A stretch of 64,000 nt of DNA from Stagnihabitans tardus (GCF_009925085.1 NZ_JAABNR010000013.1:62001-126000), one strand, 5' to 3'. Positions 1-9,066 are shown, counted from the first letter of the stretch. The notes: a model not told the origin generated them from the letters alone. Program-made: numbers and translations.

Positions 1-1211
1 GCAAGAGCCAGCATGAGGTGCGCAAGCTGATCGCGGGTCCGACCGTGTTCATCTGCGATGAATGCGTCGAACTGTGCATGGACATCATCCGCGAGGAGAC
101 CAAGACCTCGGGCCTGAAATCGTCCGAAGGTGTGCCGACGCCGCGCGACATATGCAAGGTGCTGGATGATTACGTCATCGGCCAGATGCATGCCAAGCGG
201 GTCCTGTCCGTGGCGGTCCACAACCACTACAAGCGGTTGAACAATGCGACCAAGCAGGACGTGGAGCTGGCGAAGAGCAACATCCTGCTGATCGGGCCGA
301 CCGGTTGCGGCAAGACTTTGCTGGCCCAGACGCTCGCGCGGATCCTGGACGTGCCGTTTACCATGGCCGATGCGACGACGCTGACCGAGGCCGGTTACGT
401 CGGCGAGGACGTGGAAAACATCATCCTGAAGCTGTTGCAGGCATCGGAGTATAACGTCGAGCGGGCACAGCGCGGCATCGTCTATATCGACGAGGTCGAC
501 AAGATCACCCGCAAGAGCGACAATCCCTCGATCACCCGGGACGTCTCCGGTGAGGGCGTGCAGCAGGCGCTTCTGAAGATCATGGAGGGCACGATCGCCT
601 CCGTGCCGCCGCAGGGCGGGCGCAAGCATCCGCAGCAGGAATTCCTGCAGGTGGATACGACGAATATCCTCTTCATCTGCGGCGGGGCTTTCGCGGGGCT
701 GGAAAAGATCATCGCGCAGCGCAACAAGGGCACGGCCATGGGCTTTGGCGCCGATGTGAAGGACCCGGAATCGCGCGGTGCGGGGGAGCTCTTCAAGGAG
801 CTCGAGCCCGAGGATCTCTTGAAGTTCGGCCTGATCCCGGAATTCGTCGGCCGTCTGCCGGTCCTGGCGACGCTGGAGGACTTGGACGAGGCGGCCCTGG
901 TCACGATCCTGACCGAACCGAAGAATGCCCTGGTCAAGCAGTATCAGCGGCTTTTCGACATCGAGGGCGTGAAGCTGACTTTCACCACGGATGCGCTGTC
1001 GGCGATTGCCAAGCGGGCGATCAAGCGCAAGACGGGGGCCCGGGGCCTGCGGTCGATCATGGAGGATATCCTCCTCGACACGATGTTCGAGCTGCCGGGG
1101 ATGGATGGCATCCAGGAGGTCGTGGTGAACGAGGAATCGGTGGGCGCCAAGGGCCAGCCGCTGATCGTTCATTCCGACAAGAAGGAAAAGAAGCCGGCCT
1201 CGGCGGGCTGA
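1..1211 (+). CDS. clpX: ATP-dependent Clp protease ATP-binding subunit ClpX (5' end outside window)
   Basis: AAA+ unfoldase that recognises, unfolds and feeds proteins into the ClpP peptidase in the cytoplasm. The frame is open at the left edge and starts inside the N-terminal zinc-binding domain (KSQHEVRKL, then [10 protein letters not shown] carrying the second cysteine pair), so about 20 residues and the true start lie upstream of the window. The AAA+ module follows with Walker A GPTGCGKT, Walker [11 protein letters not shown], the [20 protein letters not shown] segment, and a C-terminal small domain with [12 protein letters not shown]. The stop is at 1209-1211. In alphaproteobacteria clpP normally lies just upstream; that cannot be seen here. 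Only the missing 5' end limits the annotation. Confidence 0.98.
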   Translation, partial: KSQHEVRKLIAGPTVFICDECVELCMDIIREETKTSGLKSSEGVPTPRDICKVLDDYVIGQMHAKRVLSVAVHNHYKRLNNATKQDVELAKSNILLIGPTGCGKTLLAQTLARILDVPFTMADATTLTEAGYVGEDVENIILKLLQASEYNVERAQRGIVYIDEVDKITRKSDNPSITRDVSGEGVQQALLKIMEGTIASVPPQGGRKHPQQEFLQVDTTNILFICGGAFAGLEKIIAQRNKGTAMGFGADVKDPESRGAGELFKELEPEDLLKFGLIPEFVGRLPVLATLEDLDEAALVTILTEPKNALVKQYQRLFDIEGVKLTFTTDALSAIAKRAIKRKTGARGLRSIMEDILLDTMFELPGMDGIQEVVVNEESVGAKGQPLIVHSDKKEKKPASAG

Positions 1212-1620
1212 TCGGATCGCCGGGGCCGGATGCCGCATCCTTGATGGGGGTGGCCCAAGACCTGGCCTCGGGGCGGTCTCGACAGACACCCCGAATGGGG
1301 TCCAAGAGAAAAGGGCGCGCCGCAGGCGCGCCCTTTTCTCTTGGAGGTGGCGCCATTTTCCGCAGGAAAATGGCGCCACCCCTCCCGGGGAGCGCGGCGG
1401 CTTTGCGGCTTGCCGCAAAGCCGCCGCGCCCTGCCTTCCCTAGGCGGGATGGTGGCGCGGGGCGAAAGCCCCGCGCCACCATCCCGCCGGGGTCCCACGG
1501 GAAACGGCGCCCCCAAGGGGGGCGCCGTTTCCCGTGGGAGGGGGCCGTTTTTCTGCGAAAAACGGCTGGGTCTCCGACTTTCAGAAGCCTTGCCCCCAAG
1601 CGCAGCCCGGGATCATGGTG
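1212..1620. other. Convergent intergenic region holding a hairpin train
   Basis: This 409-bp gap separates the convergent ends of clpX and the nucleoside hydrolase gene. Open frames through it are only readings of the palindromes and have no ribosome binding site or family resemblance. Nearly all of 1301-1566 is occupied by six back-to-back inverted repeats. The first ~90 bp after clpX show no structure I can name. Confidence 0.8.
1301..1566. repeat. Six consecutive perfect hairpins
   Basis: Six perfect or near-perfect inverted repeats follow one another. Arms are 1301-1321/1325-1345 (21 bp, loop GCA), 1346-1361/1365-1380 (16 bp, loop GCA), 1392-1409/1412-1429 (18 bp, loop TT), 1443-1463/1468-1488 (21 bp, loop GAAA), 1494-1514/1518-1538 (21 bp, loop AAG) and 1544-1553/1557-1566 (10 bp, loop TGC). 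The arm sequences differ, so these are not copies of one unit. None is followed by a clear T tract. Position between convergent genes suggests bidirectional termination or 3'-end protection, but six in a row is far more than termination needs. Confidence 0.9.
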
Positions 1621-2568
1621 TCACAGCCGGCCGAGGCGCTCGGTCAAGAGGTCGAAGAAGCCCTGCGCATCGACATCGCCCACGAAATAGGCATTGGCCT
1701 TGCGATCCGTCACGCCCCACCAATCGGCCACCGTCATGCCAAGCGTCAGCTCCGAGAGGGTCTCGATCTCGACATTGATCAGCCGCCCCGAGAAAAGCTC
1801 GGGCTTCAGAAGATAGGCCACGACGCAGGGGTCATGCAGCGGCCCGCCCTCGGAGCCGTATTTCGCAACGTCGAAGCGCTCGAAGAAATCCGCCCAGGCG
1901 GCTGCGACCCGCCCCACCTCGCTCCCGAGGTTGCGGATCTTCTCGACCCGGGCGCGCGTCGTCAGAACCTTGTGCGTCACGTCCAGGGGCATCACGACCA
2001 GCGGCACGCCAGCGCGGAAGACCACCTCCGCCGCCTCGGGATCGACATAGATGTTGAACTCGGCCGCGGGCGTGATGTTGCCCACCTCGAAATAGGCCCC
2101 GCCCATCAGGACGATCTCTTGCACCCGGCTCACCACATCGGGCGCCTTCAGGAAGGCCGCCGCGATATTTGTCAAAGGCCCGAGCGGGCAGAGCGTCACG
2201 GTGCCGGGCGCCTCGCGCCGCAGGGTCTCGACCAGGAAATCCACCGCGTGCTGCGCCTGCAACTCCATCCTGGGTTCGACCATCTCCGGCCCGTCGAGCC
2301 CGGTCTTGCCATGGACATGTTCCGCCGTGACCAGCTTGCGCTTCAAGGGCCGATCGCAGCCCGCAAAGACCTTCACGTCGCGCCGCCCCGCCAGTTCGCA
2401 GATGATCCGCGCATTGCGCTCGGTCAGGGGCAGGGGGACATTCCCCGCCACCGCCGTGACGCCCAGGACCTCGAGCTCATCGGGGCTGGCCAGCGCCAGA
2501 AGGATCGCGAAGGCGTCGTCCTGCCCGGGGTCGGTGTCGATGATGATCTTCCGCGGGGCCTTGGACAT
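1621..2568 (-). CDS. Inosine/uridine-preferring nucleoside hydrolase family protein
   Basis: Hydrolyses the N-glycosidic bond of ribonucleosides to free base plus ribose, a purine/pyrimidine salvage step. The 315-residue length is normal for the family. The N-terminal signature DTDPGQDDA (residues 11-19) supplies the calcium-binding aspartates, and GGPLHDP near residue 240 gives the conserved C-terminal His-Asp pair. No signal peptide is visible, so a cytoplasmic enzyme is expected. The ATG at 2566-2568 is preceded by AGGAATCCGGC, a usable ribosome binding site. The gene is monocistronic here, and substrate preference (inosine, uridine or other) cannot be fixed from sequence. Confidence 0.92.
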   Translation of the reverse strand: MSKAPRKIIIDTDPGQDDAFAILLALASPDELEVLGVTAVAGNVPLPLTERNARIICELAGRRDVKVFAGCDRPLKRKLVTAEHVHGKTGLDGPEMVEPRMELQAQHAVDFLVETLRREAPGTVTLCPLGPLTNIAAAFLKAPDVVSRVQEIVLMGGAYFEVGNITPAAEFNIYVDPEAAEVVFRAGVPLVVMPLDVTHKVLTTRARVEKIRNLGSEVGRVAAAWADFFERFDVAKYGSEGGPLHDPCVVAYLLKPELFSGRLINVEIETLSELTLGMTVADWWGVTDRKANAYFVGDVDAQGFFDLLTERLGRL

Positions 2569-2687
2569 GCCGGATTCCTGTCTCTGTCGATGTTCGCACG
2601 CAAATGGAACATCTTCGCGGCGCTTTGTCCATCCGGTCAGGAAATTTTACGACTGAAATCATGGCGACCGAGGCGATGGAACGCCAA

Positions 2688-2718
2688 AGGGCGGCGCTCC
2701 GGATGGAGCAGCCGCCCT
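2688..2718 (-). terminator. Hairpin terminator after the iron-binding protein gene
   Basis: The arms AGGGCGGCGCTCC (2688-2700) and 2705-2718 pair across the tetraloop GGAT with a single bulged A at 2710. Read on the minus strand the stem ends in CCCTTTGG, a short T run. It lies about 38 bp beyond the stop of the minus-strand gene ending at 2756 and upstream of the nucleoside hydrolase start, so it probably separates the two transcripts. Confidence 0.55.
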
Positions 2719-2755
2719 CGGTCTTGCAGGGGTCAAGAGAGCGTCAGGGACGAAG

Positions 2756-3751
2756 TCAGTTGTCGAAATCGACCTCTTCGATCAGCTTCACCGCCGCCGG
2801 ACGGGCCGCCGCGATATCGGCCAGGCTCAGGGTGTCGGGGGTGAAGTCACCCCAGCTTGCCACCAGCGCCGAACGCTCGACCCCCGGCTTGACCGGGAAT
2901 TCGTGGTTCGTCTCGGCATAGATCTTCTGCGCCTCATCCGAGGAGAGCCATTCCATCAGCTTCAGCGCGGCTTCCTTGTTCGGCGCCGACTTGGTCAGGG
3001 CCATGCCCGAGATGTTCATGTGGCTGCCGTCGCCCTCGAAGGTCGGGAAGACGACATTGACCGCCTCGGCCCAGTCCTTTTGCTCGGGATCGGCCAGCAT
3101 CTGGCCCATGTAATAGGTGTTGCCCAAGGCGATGTCGCATTCGCCCGCCCAGATCGCCTTGGCCTGGTCGCGGTCGCCGCCCTGGGGCTTGCGCGCGAGA
3201 TTGGCCTTCAGCCCCTCGACCCAGGCCTTGGTCTCTGCCGCATCATGGTGCAGCGAATAGGCGGCAACCAGCGCCACGTTATAGTCGTTCAGGCCCGAAC
3301 GAACGCAAATCCGGCCCTTCCACTTCGGATCGGCCAGGTCCTCATAGGTCGTGACCTCGCCCGGCTTCACGCGGTCCTTGGAGGCATAGACGACGCGGCT
3401 CCGCGAGGTCAGGCCGAACCACAGATCGCCGGGGTCGCGGAATTCGGCCGGGATATTGGCCTCCAGCACCGGGTCATCGACCGGCTGCAGCACATCGGCC
3501 CCCACCAGCTCCATCAGCCGCCCGATATCGACGGTCAGCACCAGGTCGGCGGGAGAGCGGGAACCCTCGGCCTTCAGACGCTCGGCCATGCCCTTGTCGA
3601 CGAAGGCCAGGTTGACGGTGATCCCCGTCTCGGCCGTGAACTGGTCGATCAGGGGCTGGATCAGCTCGGGCTGGCGGTGGGAATAGACATTGACCTCTTC
3701 GGCGAGGACAGGGGTGGCGAAGAGAAGGGCCAGGAGGGCGATGCGCGACAT
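2756..3751 (-). CDS. Iron(III) ABC transporter periplasmic substrate-binding protein (FbpA/FutA type)
   Basis: Periplasmic receptor that binds ferric iron and delivers it to an ABC permease. A signal peptide (MSRIALLALLFATPVLA, cleaved before EEV) precedes a mature domain opening with VNVYSHRQPELI, the typical start of ferric-binding proteins. The later GNTYYMGQM carries the adjacent tyrosines that ligate iron in the family. The 331-residue length is standard. No permease or ATPase gene flanks it, so this is an orphan binding protein whose partners must lie elsewhere. Upstream there is a good sigma-70-like promoter (3780-3808) and a TGA-N9-TCA palindrome at 3755-3769 that overlaps the ribosome binding site, suggesting iron-dependent control. 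Confidence 0.93.
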   Translation of the reverse strand: MSRIALLALLFATPVLAEEVNVYSHRQPELIQPLIDQFTAETGITVNLAFVDKGMAERLKAEGSRSPADLVLTVDIGRLMELVGADVLQPVDDPVLEANIPAEFRDPGDLWFGLTSRSRVVYASKDRVKPGEVTTYEDLADPKWKGRICVRSGLNDYNVALVAAYSLHHDAAETKAWVEGLKANLARKPQGGDRDQAKAIWAGECDIALGNTYYMGQMLADPEQKDWAEAVNVVFPTFEGDGSHMNISGMALTKSAPNKEAALKLMEWLSSDEAQKIYAETNHEFPVKPGVERSALVASWGDFTPDTLSLADIAAARPAAVKLIEEVDFDN

Positions 3752-3754
3752 GGG

Positions 3755-3769
3755 TGAGTCCTTTTGTCA
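3755..3769. promoter_or_regulatory. TGA-N9-TCA palindrome (possible iron-responsive box)
   Basis: TGA at 3755-3757 and TCA at 3767-3769 are separated by exactly nine bases, which matches the simple consensus described for iron-rhodo-boxes in Rhodobacterales. It overlaps the ribosome binding site of the ferric-binding protein gene. Only six positions are constrained, so a chance match is possible, but the gene it precedes is an iron-uptake gene. Confidence 0.35.
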
Positions 3770-3779
3770 GGAATGGCCC

Positions 3780-3808
3780 TCTATCGGGCGGAAAGTCCGC
3801 CGCGTCAA
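3780..3808 (-). promoter_or_regulatory. Sigma-70-like promoter of the ferric-binding protein gene
   Basis: On the minus strand a TTGACG -35 element (3808-3803) is separated by 17 bp from GATAGA (3785-3780). The spacer contains the inverted repeat GGCGGA-CTT-TCCGCC, which could be an operator. The predicted transcript would have a leader of about 25 nt before the ATG at 3751. Confidence 0.5.
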
Positions 3809-3899
3809 TAGTTGACTAAATCACTTTTTCTTTTCGCGGGTGGAATTTTCGCCAAGGCCACGGGGCCTGGCCCCTGTCTCGCAGCCAGTTGGATGGCGC

Positions 3900-4736
3900 T
3901 CAGTCCCCGCTGGCTTCCGAGGATGCAGACTTCGCCGCCTTCTTGGCCTTGTCCTCGGCCTTGGCGCGATTCCACAAGGCGTCCATTTCGGCCAGGTCGC
4001 TGTCGGAGGGCTTTTTGCCCGCCTCCGCCAGCCAATCCTCGATGCGGTTAAAGCGCCGGGTGAACTTGGCATTGGCGCCCCGCAGGGCCGCCTCCGGGTC
4101 CACCCCCATGTGGCGTGCGAGGTTGGCCATGACGAAGAGGAGGTCGCCGAACTCCTCCTCGACCTCCGCAGCGCCCAAGGTGTCGCGCGCCTCGACCAGC
4201 TCTGCCATTTCCTCGCGGAGCTTTTCCATGACCTCATCCGTCGAGGGCCAGTCAAAGCCTACCCGCGCCGCGCGCTTTTGCAGCTTGACCGCCCGCATCA
4301 GGGCAGGGAGCCCCAGGGCCACGCCGTCCAGAACCCGCGCCTGACCGCGCTCTGCCGACTTCAAGGCCTCCCAATCCTTCGTCTGCTGCTCCGCCGACTT
4401 CTGGTTGGACTCTGACCCGAAGACATGCGGGTGACGCGCGATCATCTTGGCGTTGATCGCCTCCACCACGTCGTCAAAGGTGAAAAGCCCGGCCTCCTCG
4501 GCCATCCTTGCATGGAAGACCGATTGAAAGAGCAGGTCGCCAAGTTCGCCCGGCAGCTCTCCCCAGGCCTGGCGCTCGATGGCATCGGCGACCTCATGGG
4601 CCTCTTCGATCGTATAGGGCGCGATGGTGGCGAAGCTTTGCTCCAGGTCCCAGGGACAGCCCGTCACGGGATGGCGGAGCGCCGCCATGATCGCGCGCAG
4701 TTTCTCCATTCCCTCCAAGTCATCCAAGCCTGCCAT
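3900..4736 (-). CDS. mazG: Nucleoside triphosphate pyrophosphohydrolase MazG
   Basis: Hydrolyses NTPs/dNTPs to the monophosphate and pyrophosphate, cleaning the nucleotide pool. The 278-residue protein has the tandem MazG arrangement. The N-terminal repeat has RHPVTGCPWD (21-30), EEAHE (44-48) and GELGD (63-67), the E-x-x-E plus E-x-x-D metal site. The second repeat has REEMAEL and EEEFGDLLF. The C-terminal tail is lysine/alanine-rich and low in complexity. The ATG at 4734-4736 starts only 52 bp from the divergent amidohydrolase gene, so the two promoters must share or overlap this short region. Confidence 0.95.
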   Translation of the reverse strand: MAGLDDLEGMEKLRAIMAALRHPVTGCPWDLEQSFATIAPYTIEEAHEVADAIERQAWGELPGELGDLLFQSVFHARMAEEAGLFTFDDVVEAINAKMIARHPHVFGSESNQKSAEQQTKDWEALKSAERGQARVLDGVALGLPALMRAVKLQKRAARVGFDWPSTDEVMEKLREEMAELVEARDTLGAAEVEEEFGDLLFVMANLARHMGVDPEAALRGANAKFTRRFNRIEDWLAEAGKKPSDSDLAEMDALWNRAKAEDKAKKAAKSASSEASGD

Positions 4737-4788
4737 TGCCCTCGCCCCGGATTTGAGATTTGATCAAAGGCCAAGAAGGAGACCTCCC

Positions 4789-5949
4789 ATGCCCGTTCTG
4801 AACCGTATCGCCGCTTATGCGGAAGAAATGAAGACCTGGCGGCGCCATCTGCACCAGCATCCGGAGCTTTCCTTCGACTGCCCCGAGACCGCGGCCTTCA
4901 TCGCCGCGCGTCTGCGCGAAATCGGGGTGGATGAGATCCATGAGGGCATCGCGAAGACCGGGATCGTGGCGGTGATCAACGGCACGGGCGCAGCGCCGAC
5001 CATCGGGCTCCGCGCCGATATGGACGCCCTGCCGATCCTAGAGACGACGGGGGCGGAACATGCCTCGAAGGTTCCCGGCAAGATGCATGCCTGCGGCCAT
5101 GACGGCCATGTCACCATGCTTCTGGGCGCCGCGAAATACCTGGCCGAGACGCGGCGCTTTGCGGGCCGTGTCGCCTTGATCTTCCAGCCGGCGGAGGAGG
5201 ATGGCGCGGGTGGCCAGGTCATGGTGCAAGAGGGCATCATGGACCGGTTCGAAATCGGCCAAGTTTACGGCATCCACAACGCGCCGAACCTGCCCTTTGG
5301 CCATTTCTACACCACGCCCGGCGCGCTGATGGCCTCGGTCGATACGGCCTTTGTCTATATCACCGGCAAGGGCGGCCATGGCGCCACGCCGCATGAATGC
5401 ATCGACCCGGTCGTGGCCACCGTGGCCATGGTCCAGGCCGTGCAGACCATCATCCCGCGCAATGTCTATGCCCTGGACGAGGCGGTGATTTCGGTCACGC
5501 AAATCCACACCGGCACGGCCAGCAACATCATCCCCGAAGAGGCGATGTTCTGCGCCACGATCCGTTCCTTCAAACCCGATGTGCGGGCGCTTTTGAAAAA
5601 GCGCTTCTACGAGATCGTCGAGGGCCATGCCCTGGCCTTCAACGTCACCGCGCGGGTCGATTACGACTGGGGCTATCCCGCCACGGTCAACACGCCCGAC
5701 GAGGCGGCCTTTGCCTCTGCCGTCGCGGCCGAGGTCTCGGGCGAGGAGGCCAGCCACCCCAATTCCAACCGCGAGATGGGGTCGGAGGATTTCTCCTATA
5801 TGCTCGAGGCCCGCCCCGGCGCCTATCTCTTCCTTGGCACCGGGCCGGGGGCGGGGCTGCACCATTCCGCCTTCGATTTCAACGACGAGGCCGCCCCCAT
5901 CGGCGCCTCCTTCTTTGCGCGCCTGGTGGAAAGGGCCCAACCGCTGTGA
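4789..5949 (+). CDS. M20-family amidohydrolase (hippurate hydrolase / N-acyl-amino-acid amidohydrolase type)
   Basis: Dinuclear zinc aminoacylase-type enzyme expected to cleave N-acyl amino acids such as hippurate to the free acid and amino acid. The 386 residues fit the family. HLHQHPELSF opens the catalytic domain, and GLRADMDALP and MHACGHDGH supply the metal-binding Asp/His residues. QPAEEDGAGG contains the catalytic glutamate pair. KGGHGATPH belongs to the dimerisation lid domain, and MGSEDFSYM carries the late metal ligand. The ATG at 4789 follows AAGGAGACCTCCC, a strong ribosome binding site; a longer upstream reading lacks one. A paralogue lies at 24613-25764. The last bases overlap the GTG of the next gene (GTGA), so the pair is co-translated. 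Confidence 0.92.
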   Translation: MPVLNRIAAYAEEMKTWRRHLHQHPELSFDCPETAAFIAARLREIGVDEIHEGIAKTGIVAVINGTGAAPTIGLRADMDALPILETTGAEHASKVPGKMHACGHDGHVTMLLGAAKYLAETRRFAGRVALIFQPAEEDGAGGQVMVQEGIMDRFEIGQVYGIHNAPNLPFGHFYTTPGALMASVDTAFVYITGKGGHGATPHECIDPVVATVAMVQAVQTIIPRNVYALDEAVISVTQIHTGTASNIIPEEAMFCATIRSFKPDVRALLKKRFYEIVEGHALAFNVTARVDYDWGYPATVNTPDEAAFASAVAAEVSGEEASHPNSNREMGSEDFSYMLEARPGAYLFLGTGPGAGLHHSAFDFNDEAAPIGASFFARLVERAQPL

Positions 5950-6719
5950 AACGCTTCGCCCCCCTGATCCTGCTGGCCGCCCCCGCCTGGGCCGCGCCCC
6001 TCGAGACCGTGATGACCAATGACAAGGGCGCGATCCTGGACATTTATGGCGTCACGGATCAGGGCTTTGACTTCACGCTGTCCTCTGCGCCATGCCCCGA
6101 GGGCGAGACGACCTGCCTGGTCGTCGTGGGCCATGCGGCAGCCACGGCCAAGGGCTATACCTATGTCGATCCGAACGATGCGACATCCCGCATCTTCTTC
6201 GCCGATACGCCCGATGGGGTGAAGGTGCTTCAGACCGCCGGAGACCTTGGGTCGGGCACGGCCAACCGCGCGGCGAAGCTGGTCTTCCCCGGCGCCTATC
6301 TCCCCGATGCCGAGGCGGCCGAGCAGATGGGCGACCCGGGCGATGGCGATGCCGATCCGGCCCCGGCGGAGTTCTTCAGCTTTCAGACCCCCACCGGCAA
6401 TATCGGTTGCCAGTTCATCGTGAGTGACGCGGTCGAGCTGCGCTGCGACCTGGGGGACTATATCCCGACCTTCAAGGACCAGCCCAGCGACTGCGAATTC
6501 GACTGGGGCGGGGCTTTTGGGACCAGTTCTTGGGCCGATGTGGGCGAGGTCCTGTGTTATTCGGACACCGTCCGCGACCCGGGGGCCGAGGTCCTGGACT
6601 ATGGCTCCAAGGTGACCCATGGCGACGTCACCTGCTGGTCGGAAAAGACCGGGGTGATCTGCGAGAACTCCATGGGCCACGGCTTCCAGATCGCCCGCAA
6701 GGTGCAGACGGTCTATTAA
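5946..6719 (+). CDS. Secreted DUF6636-like protein
   Basis: A 257-residue exported protein of unknown role. A short signal peptide ([16 protein letters not shown]) precedes the mature protein. The second half contains [24 protein letters not shown], then [11 protein letters not shown] and a cysteine-rich end. This is the arrangement of DUF6636, a small secreted cysteine-containing domain. The even spread of cysteines suggests disulphides in the periplasm. The GTG start at 5946 overlaps the amidohydrolase stop by four bases. Its 3' end overlaps the end of the convergent RTX gene by four bases, so no terminator fits between them. The N-terminal half (residues 20-130) is not recognised. Confidence 0.75.
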   Translation: MKRFAPLILLAAPAWAAPLETVMTNDKGAILDIYGVTDQGFDFTLSSAPCPEGETTCLVVVGHAAATAKGYTYVDPNDATSRIFFADTPDGVKVLQTAGDLGSGTANRAAKLVFPGAYLPDAEAAEQMGDPGDGDADPAPAEFFSFQTPTGNIGCQFIVSDAVELRCDLGDYIPTFKDQPSDCEFDWGGAFGTSSWADVGEVLCYSDTVRDPGAEVLDYGSKVTHGDVTCWSEKTGVICENSMGHGFQIARKVQTVY

Positions 6720-8188
6720 AGCAGGAAATCGGCGGCGGTCAGGGCGTGGATGCCGCTCAGGCGGATCGCCGCATCGGCCAGCCCGTCGCCGTTCACATCC
6801 ATCAACAGAAGCGTGTCGCCGCCCAGGGTGGTGACCGCCAGCTCTCCGGCCTGGCCGGTCAGGGCCTGGACCAGAGTGAAGGCGTCGTTGGTCCCGCCAT
6901 TCCCCTGGACCGCGTCCATCGACGAGATGTCGATCACATCGGCATCGCTGAAATCGGTGACCAGGTCGGCCGAGGCCGCATCGGTGCCGGTCTGGCCAAA
7001 GGCAAAGACGAAGACATCCGCCCCCGCGCCGCCCGTCAGCACATCGCGCCCCGCATCGCCGTTCATCCGGTCATCGCCCTCGCCGCCCTGCAAGAGGTCA
7101 TCGCCCAGGCCGCCGCGCAGCCAGTCCTGGCCCTCGCCGCCCGAGAGCGTGTCGCGCCCCGCTGCGCCCCAAAGGTAATTGTCGCCGGCATTGCCCGAGA
7201 TCGTGTTGCCCAGGCCGTTGCCCAGCCCCATCGTCGCCCCGACGCCCTGAAGCTCCAGCACCTCCAGCCCCGAGGCCAGGCGCAGGCTGACCCAGGAGCG
7301 CACCGTGTCGCGTCCGCCCAGGTCCTCGATCGTCACATCGCCATCGACCAGGTAAAGGTCGTTGCCGCCTGCGTCGCGGATCACATGGGCCGCGCCCCCG
7401 CGCGCATCCACCGTGTCATTGCCAAGCCCCATGTCCAGATCGCCCGTCAGCCGCCCGGCAAAGCGGTCGTTGCCCGCGCCGAGGGAGACATGGCCGGTGA
7501 TCAGCCCCGCGCCCGTCACCACATCGCCCGAAGCTCCACTCGTCAGATTGCCGACCAGGCTGCCGGCATTGGCCAGCCAGAAGCGCGAGGCGCCCTGCAC
7601 CAGGTCGACATCCAGCGCGCCCAGCATCATTCCGCCGTTGGTGACCGTGACCGTGACCGGCGCCCCGGTGCCATCTCCCAGGACCGCGATGCCGCCCCGA
7701 ATCGTGCCGGTGTTTTGCAGGCTGGCATCGCCGCCACCGAGGCTGATGCCCAGGGCGCTGCCCGCGACCTCGCCCGAGATGGCAAGGCTGGCGCCGCGTG
7801 CGGTGACCGCAATCCCGGTCTCGGCGCTGATCCGGCCCGCAAGGTCCAGCCCGCCGCCCGCGCCCATCAGCGCAACCCCGGTGCCCTGCGATGCGGTGAC
7901 CGTGCCCGTGACCACGCCCTGGGCGCCGTCCCAAAGCCCCAGCGCCGCGCCTTGGCTGTCCGAGATCAATTGCCCCGAGACGCTCAGCGTCGTGCCGCCC
8001 TCGACCACCAGGCCCTCAAGCCAGGTGAAGCCCGCCAGGGCCACTCCGGCAGCCCCGGTGCCGCGCAGGTCGAAGATGGTCTCCGGCAGGATCAGCGCGC
8101 CCTGGGGCGCCACGATCAGGCGGTCGCCTGCTCCCAGAGTCTGGAAGCCGACCCAGGTGGCCGCATGGTCGATCAGATAGGTGGTCAT
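6716..8188 (-). CDS. RTX-type calcium-binding repeat protein
   Basis: A predicted secreted protein of 490 residues. Residues ~1-250 are glycine/valine/threonine-rich with runs of about 20 residues that look like a parallel beta-helix. Residues ~340-400 carry hemolysin-type nonapeptides ([17 protein letters not shown] and similar) that bind calcium. The C-terminus ([17 protein letters not shown] to DFLL) matches the serralysin-like C-terminal module and the end of the second RTX protein at 15273-17060. No N-terminal signal peptide is present, consistent with type I secretion, but no secretion genes are nearby. I chose the ATG at 8186-8188 because AGGGGAA lies eight bases upstream; a TTG two codons earlier would sit too close to it. 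Confidence 0.85.
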   Translation of the reverse strand: MTTYLIDHAATWVGFQTLGAGDRLIVAPQGALILPETIFDLRGTGAAGVALAGFTWLEGLVVEGGTTLSVSGQLISDSQGAALGLWDGAQGVVTGTVTASQGTGVALMGAGGGLDLAGRISAETGIAVTARGASLAISGEVAGSALGISLGGGDASLQNTGTIRGGIAVLGDGTGAPVTVTVTNGGMMLGALDVDLVQGASRFWLANAGSLVGNLTSGASGDVVTGAGLITGHVSLGAGNDRFAGRLTGDLDMGLGNDTVDARGGAAHVIRDAGGNDLYLVDGDVTIEDLGGRDTVRSWVSLRLASGLEVLELQGVGATMGLGNGLGNTISGNAGDNYLWGAAGRDTLSGGEGQDWLRGGLGDDLLQGGEGDDRMNGDAGRDVLTGGAGADVFVFAFGQTGTDAASADLVTDFSDADVIDISSMDAVQGNGGTNDAFTLVQALTGQAGELAVTTLGGDTLLLMDVNGDGLADAAIRLSGIHALTAADFLL

Positions 8189-8228
8189 CGCCAATTCCCC
8201 TCAAATCCGCTTCCGGACGTTAAGGGGA

Positions 8229-8256
8229 TATTAAGCCAGGATGAGAACGGAACAAG
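8229..8256 (-). promoter_or_regulatory. Possible promoter of the RTX gene
   Basis: On the minus strand TTGTTC (8256-8251) and TAATAT (8234-8229) are separated by 16 bp, in an AT-rich patch between the L,D-transpeptidase stop and the RTX start. The -10 element is good and the -35 moderate. Confidence 0.4.
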
Positions 8257-8274
8257 AAAATCCTGAAGACTTCG

Positions 8275-9066
8275 TTAACCGGCGGGAGGGGGCGCTGGCA
8301 CCGGCTCGGGCGCCGGGGGCGTCAAATTCACAGTCTTTCCAGGCAGATAGAGCGCGTCCGGCAAAGTGCCGTCGGGGTTCAGGACCACGACCTTGGCGCC
8401 ATCGGGGACGCGGGTGTAAAGATCCATCACGTCCTGGTTCAGCATGCGGAAACAGCCCGAGGAGGCGTCCTTGCCGATGCTCTCCCATTCCGGCGTGCCG
8501 TGGATTCGGTAGCCGTAATCGACGCCGTTGGTCTTGAGATAGATGGCGCGGGCGCCGAGCGGATTGGTCGGCCCCCCGGCCTGGCCGTCGCGATAGCGTT
8601 CCAGCTCGGGGCGCCGCGCGATCATCTCGGGCGGCGGTGTCCAGCGCGGCCAGGTCGTGCGGCCGGTGACATTGGCCACGCCCGACCAGCCGAAGCCCTC
8701 GCGGCCGACCGCGATGCCATAGCGCAGCGCGCGGCCCGGGGCGGTCACCAGGTAGAGATGCTTGTGGGCGGGGTCGATGATGACGGTCCCAACAGCCTCG
8801 CGAGAGCGGTAGACGACCTCCTGGCGCAGGAACTCCGGGGGGACCTCGGCCACGGGGATGGCCTTGACGCGAAAGCCATTGTCGGTCGTCTCGCCATAGC
8901 GGGTGAGGTCGGGCGCCTGGGTGACGGCCGTCGCCTGGGAGGCAGCCTCGGCGCCCCCCGCCTGGCGCGCAGCGTATTCGGCATCCATCTGTCGAATGGT
9001 CGCCTCGTCGCAGGCGGTAAGACCAAGCATCAACAAAGGCAGACAAAGACGCGCAACCAAAGACAT
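8275..9066 (-). CDS. L,D-transpeptidase lipoprotein (YkuD domain)
   Basis: Catalyses non-classical peptidoglycan cross-links or attaches proteins to meso-diaminopimelate stems in the periplasm. The 263-residue protein starts with a lipoprotein signal (lipobox LTAC, lipidated Cys19). The YkuD domain spans ~90-235. It contains YRIHGTPEW with catalytic-site His189 and ASSGCFRM with nucleophile Cys205, the HxG...SxGCxRM signature. The C-terminal tail is proline-rich. The domain is close in style to the ErfK/YbiS/YhnG group. The gene stands alone, with the divergent side occupied by the end of kynureninase. Confidence 0.93.
   Translation of the reverse strand: MSLVARLCLPLLMLGLTACDEATIRQMDAEYAARQAGGAEAASQATAVTQAPDLTRYGETTDNGFRVKAIPVAEVPPEFLRQEVVYRSREAVGTVIIDPAHKHLYLVTAPGRALRYGIAVGREGFGWSGVANVTGRTTWPRWTPPPEMIARRPELERYRDGQAGGPTNPLGARAIYLKTNGVDYGYRIHGTPEWESIGKDASSGCFRMLNQDVMDLYTRVPDGAKVVVLNPDGTLPDALYLPGKTVNLTPPAPEPVPAPPPAG

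Noticed and set aside
1301-1566. CRISPR array
   Set aside because: Although repetitive in appearance, the hairpins have different sequences and no constant repeat or regular spacers. No cas gene is present.
1241-1778. Short open frames through the six-hairpin region
   Set aside because: The frames are just readings of palindromes, appear on both strands and lack ribosome binding sites or family resemblance.
4624-4788. Longer N-terminus for the first amidohydrolase
   Set aside because: The extra 55 residues read the antisense of mazG. The ATG at 4789 has a strong ribosome binding site and the conserved start of the family.
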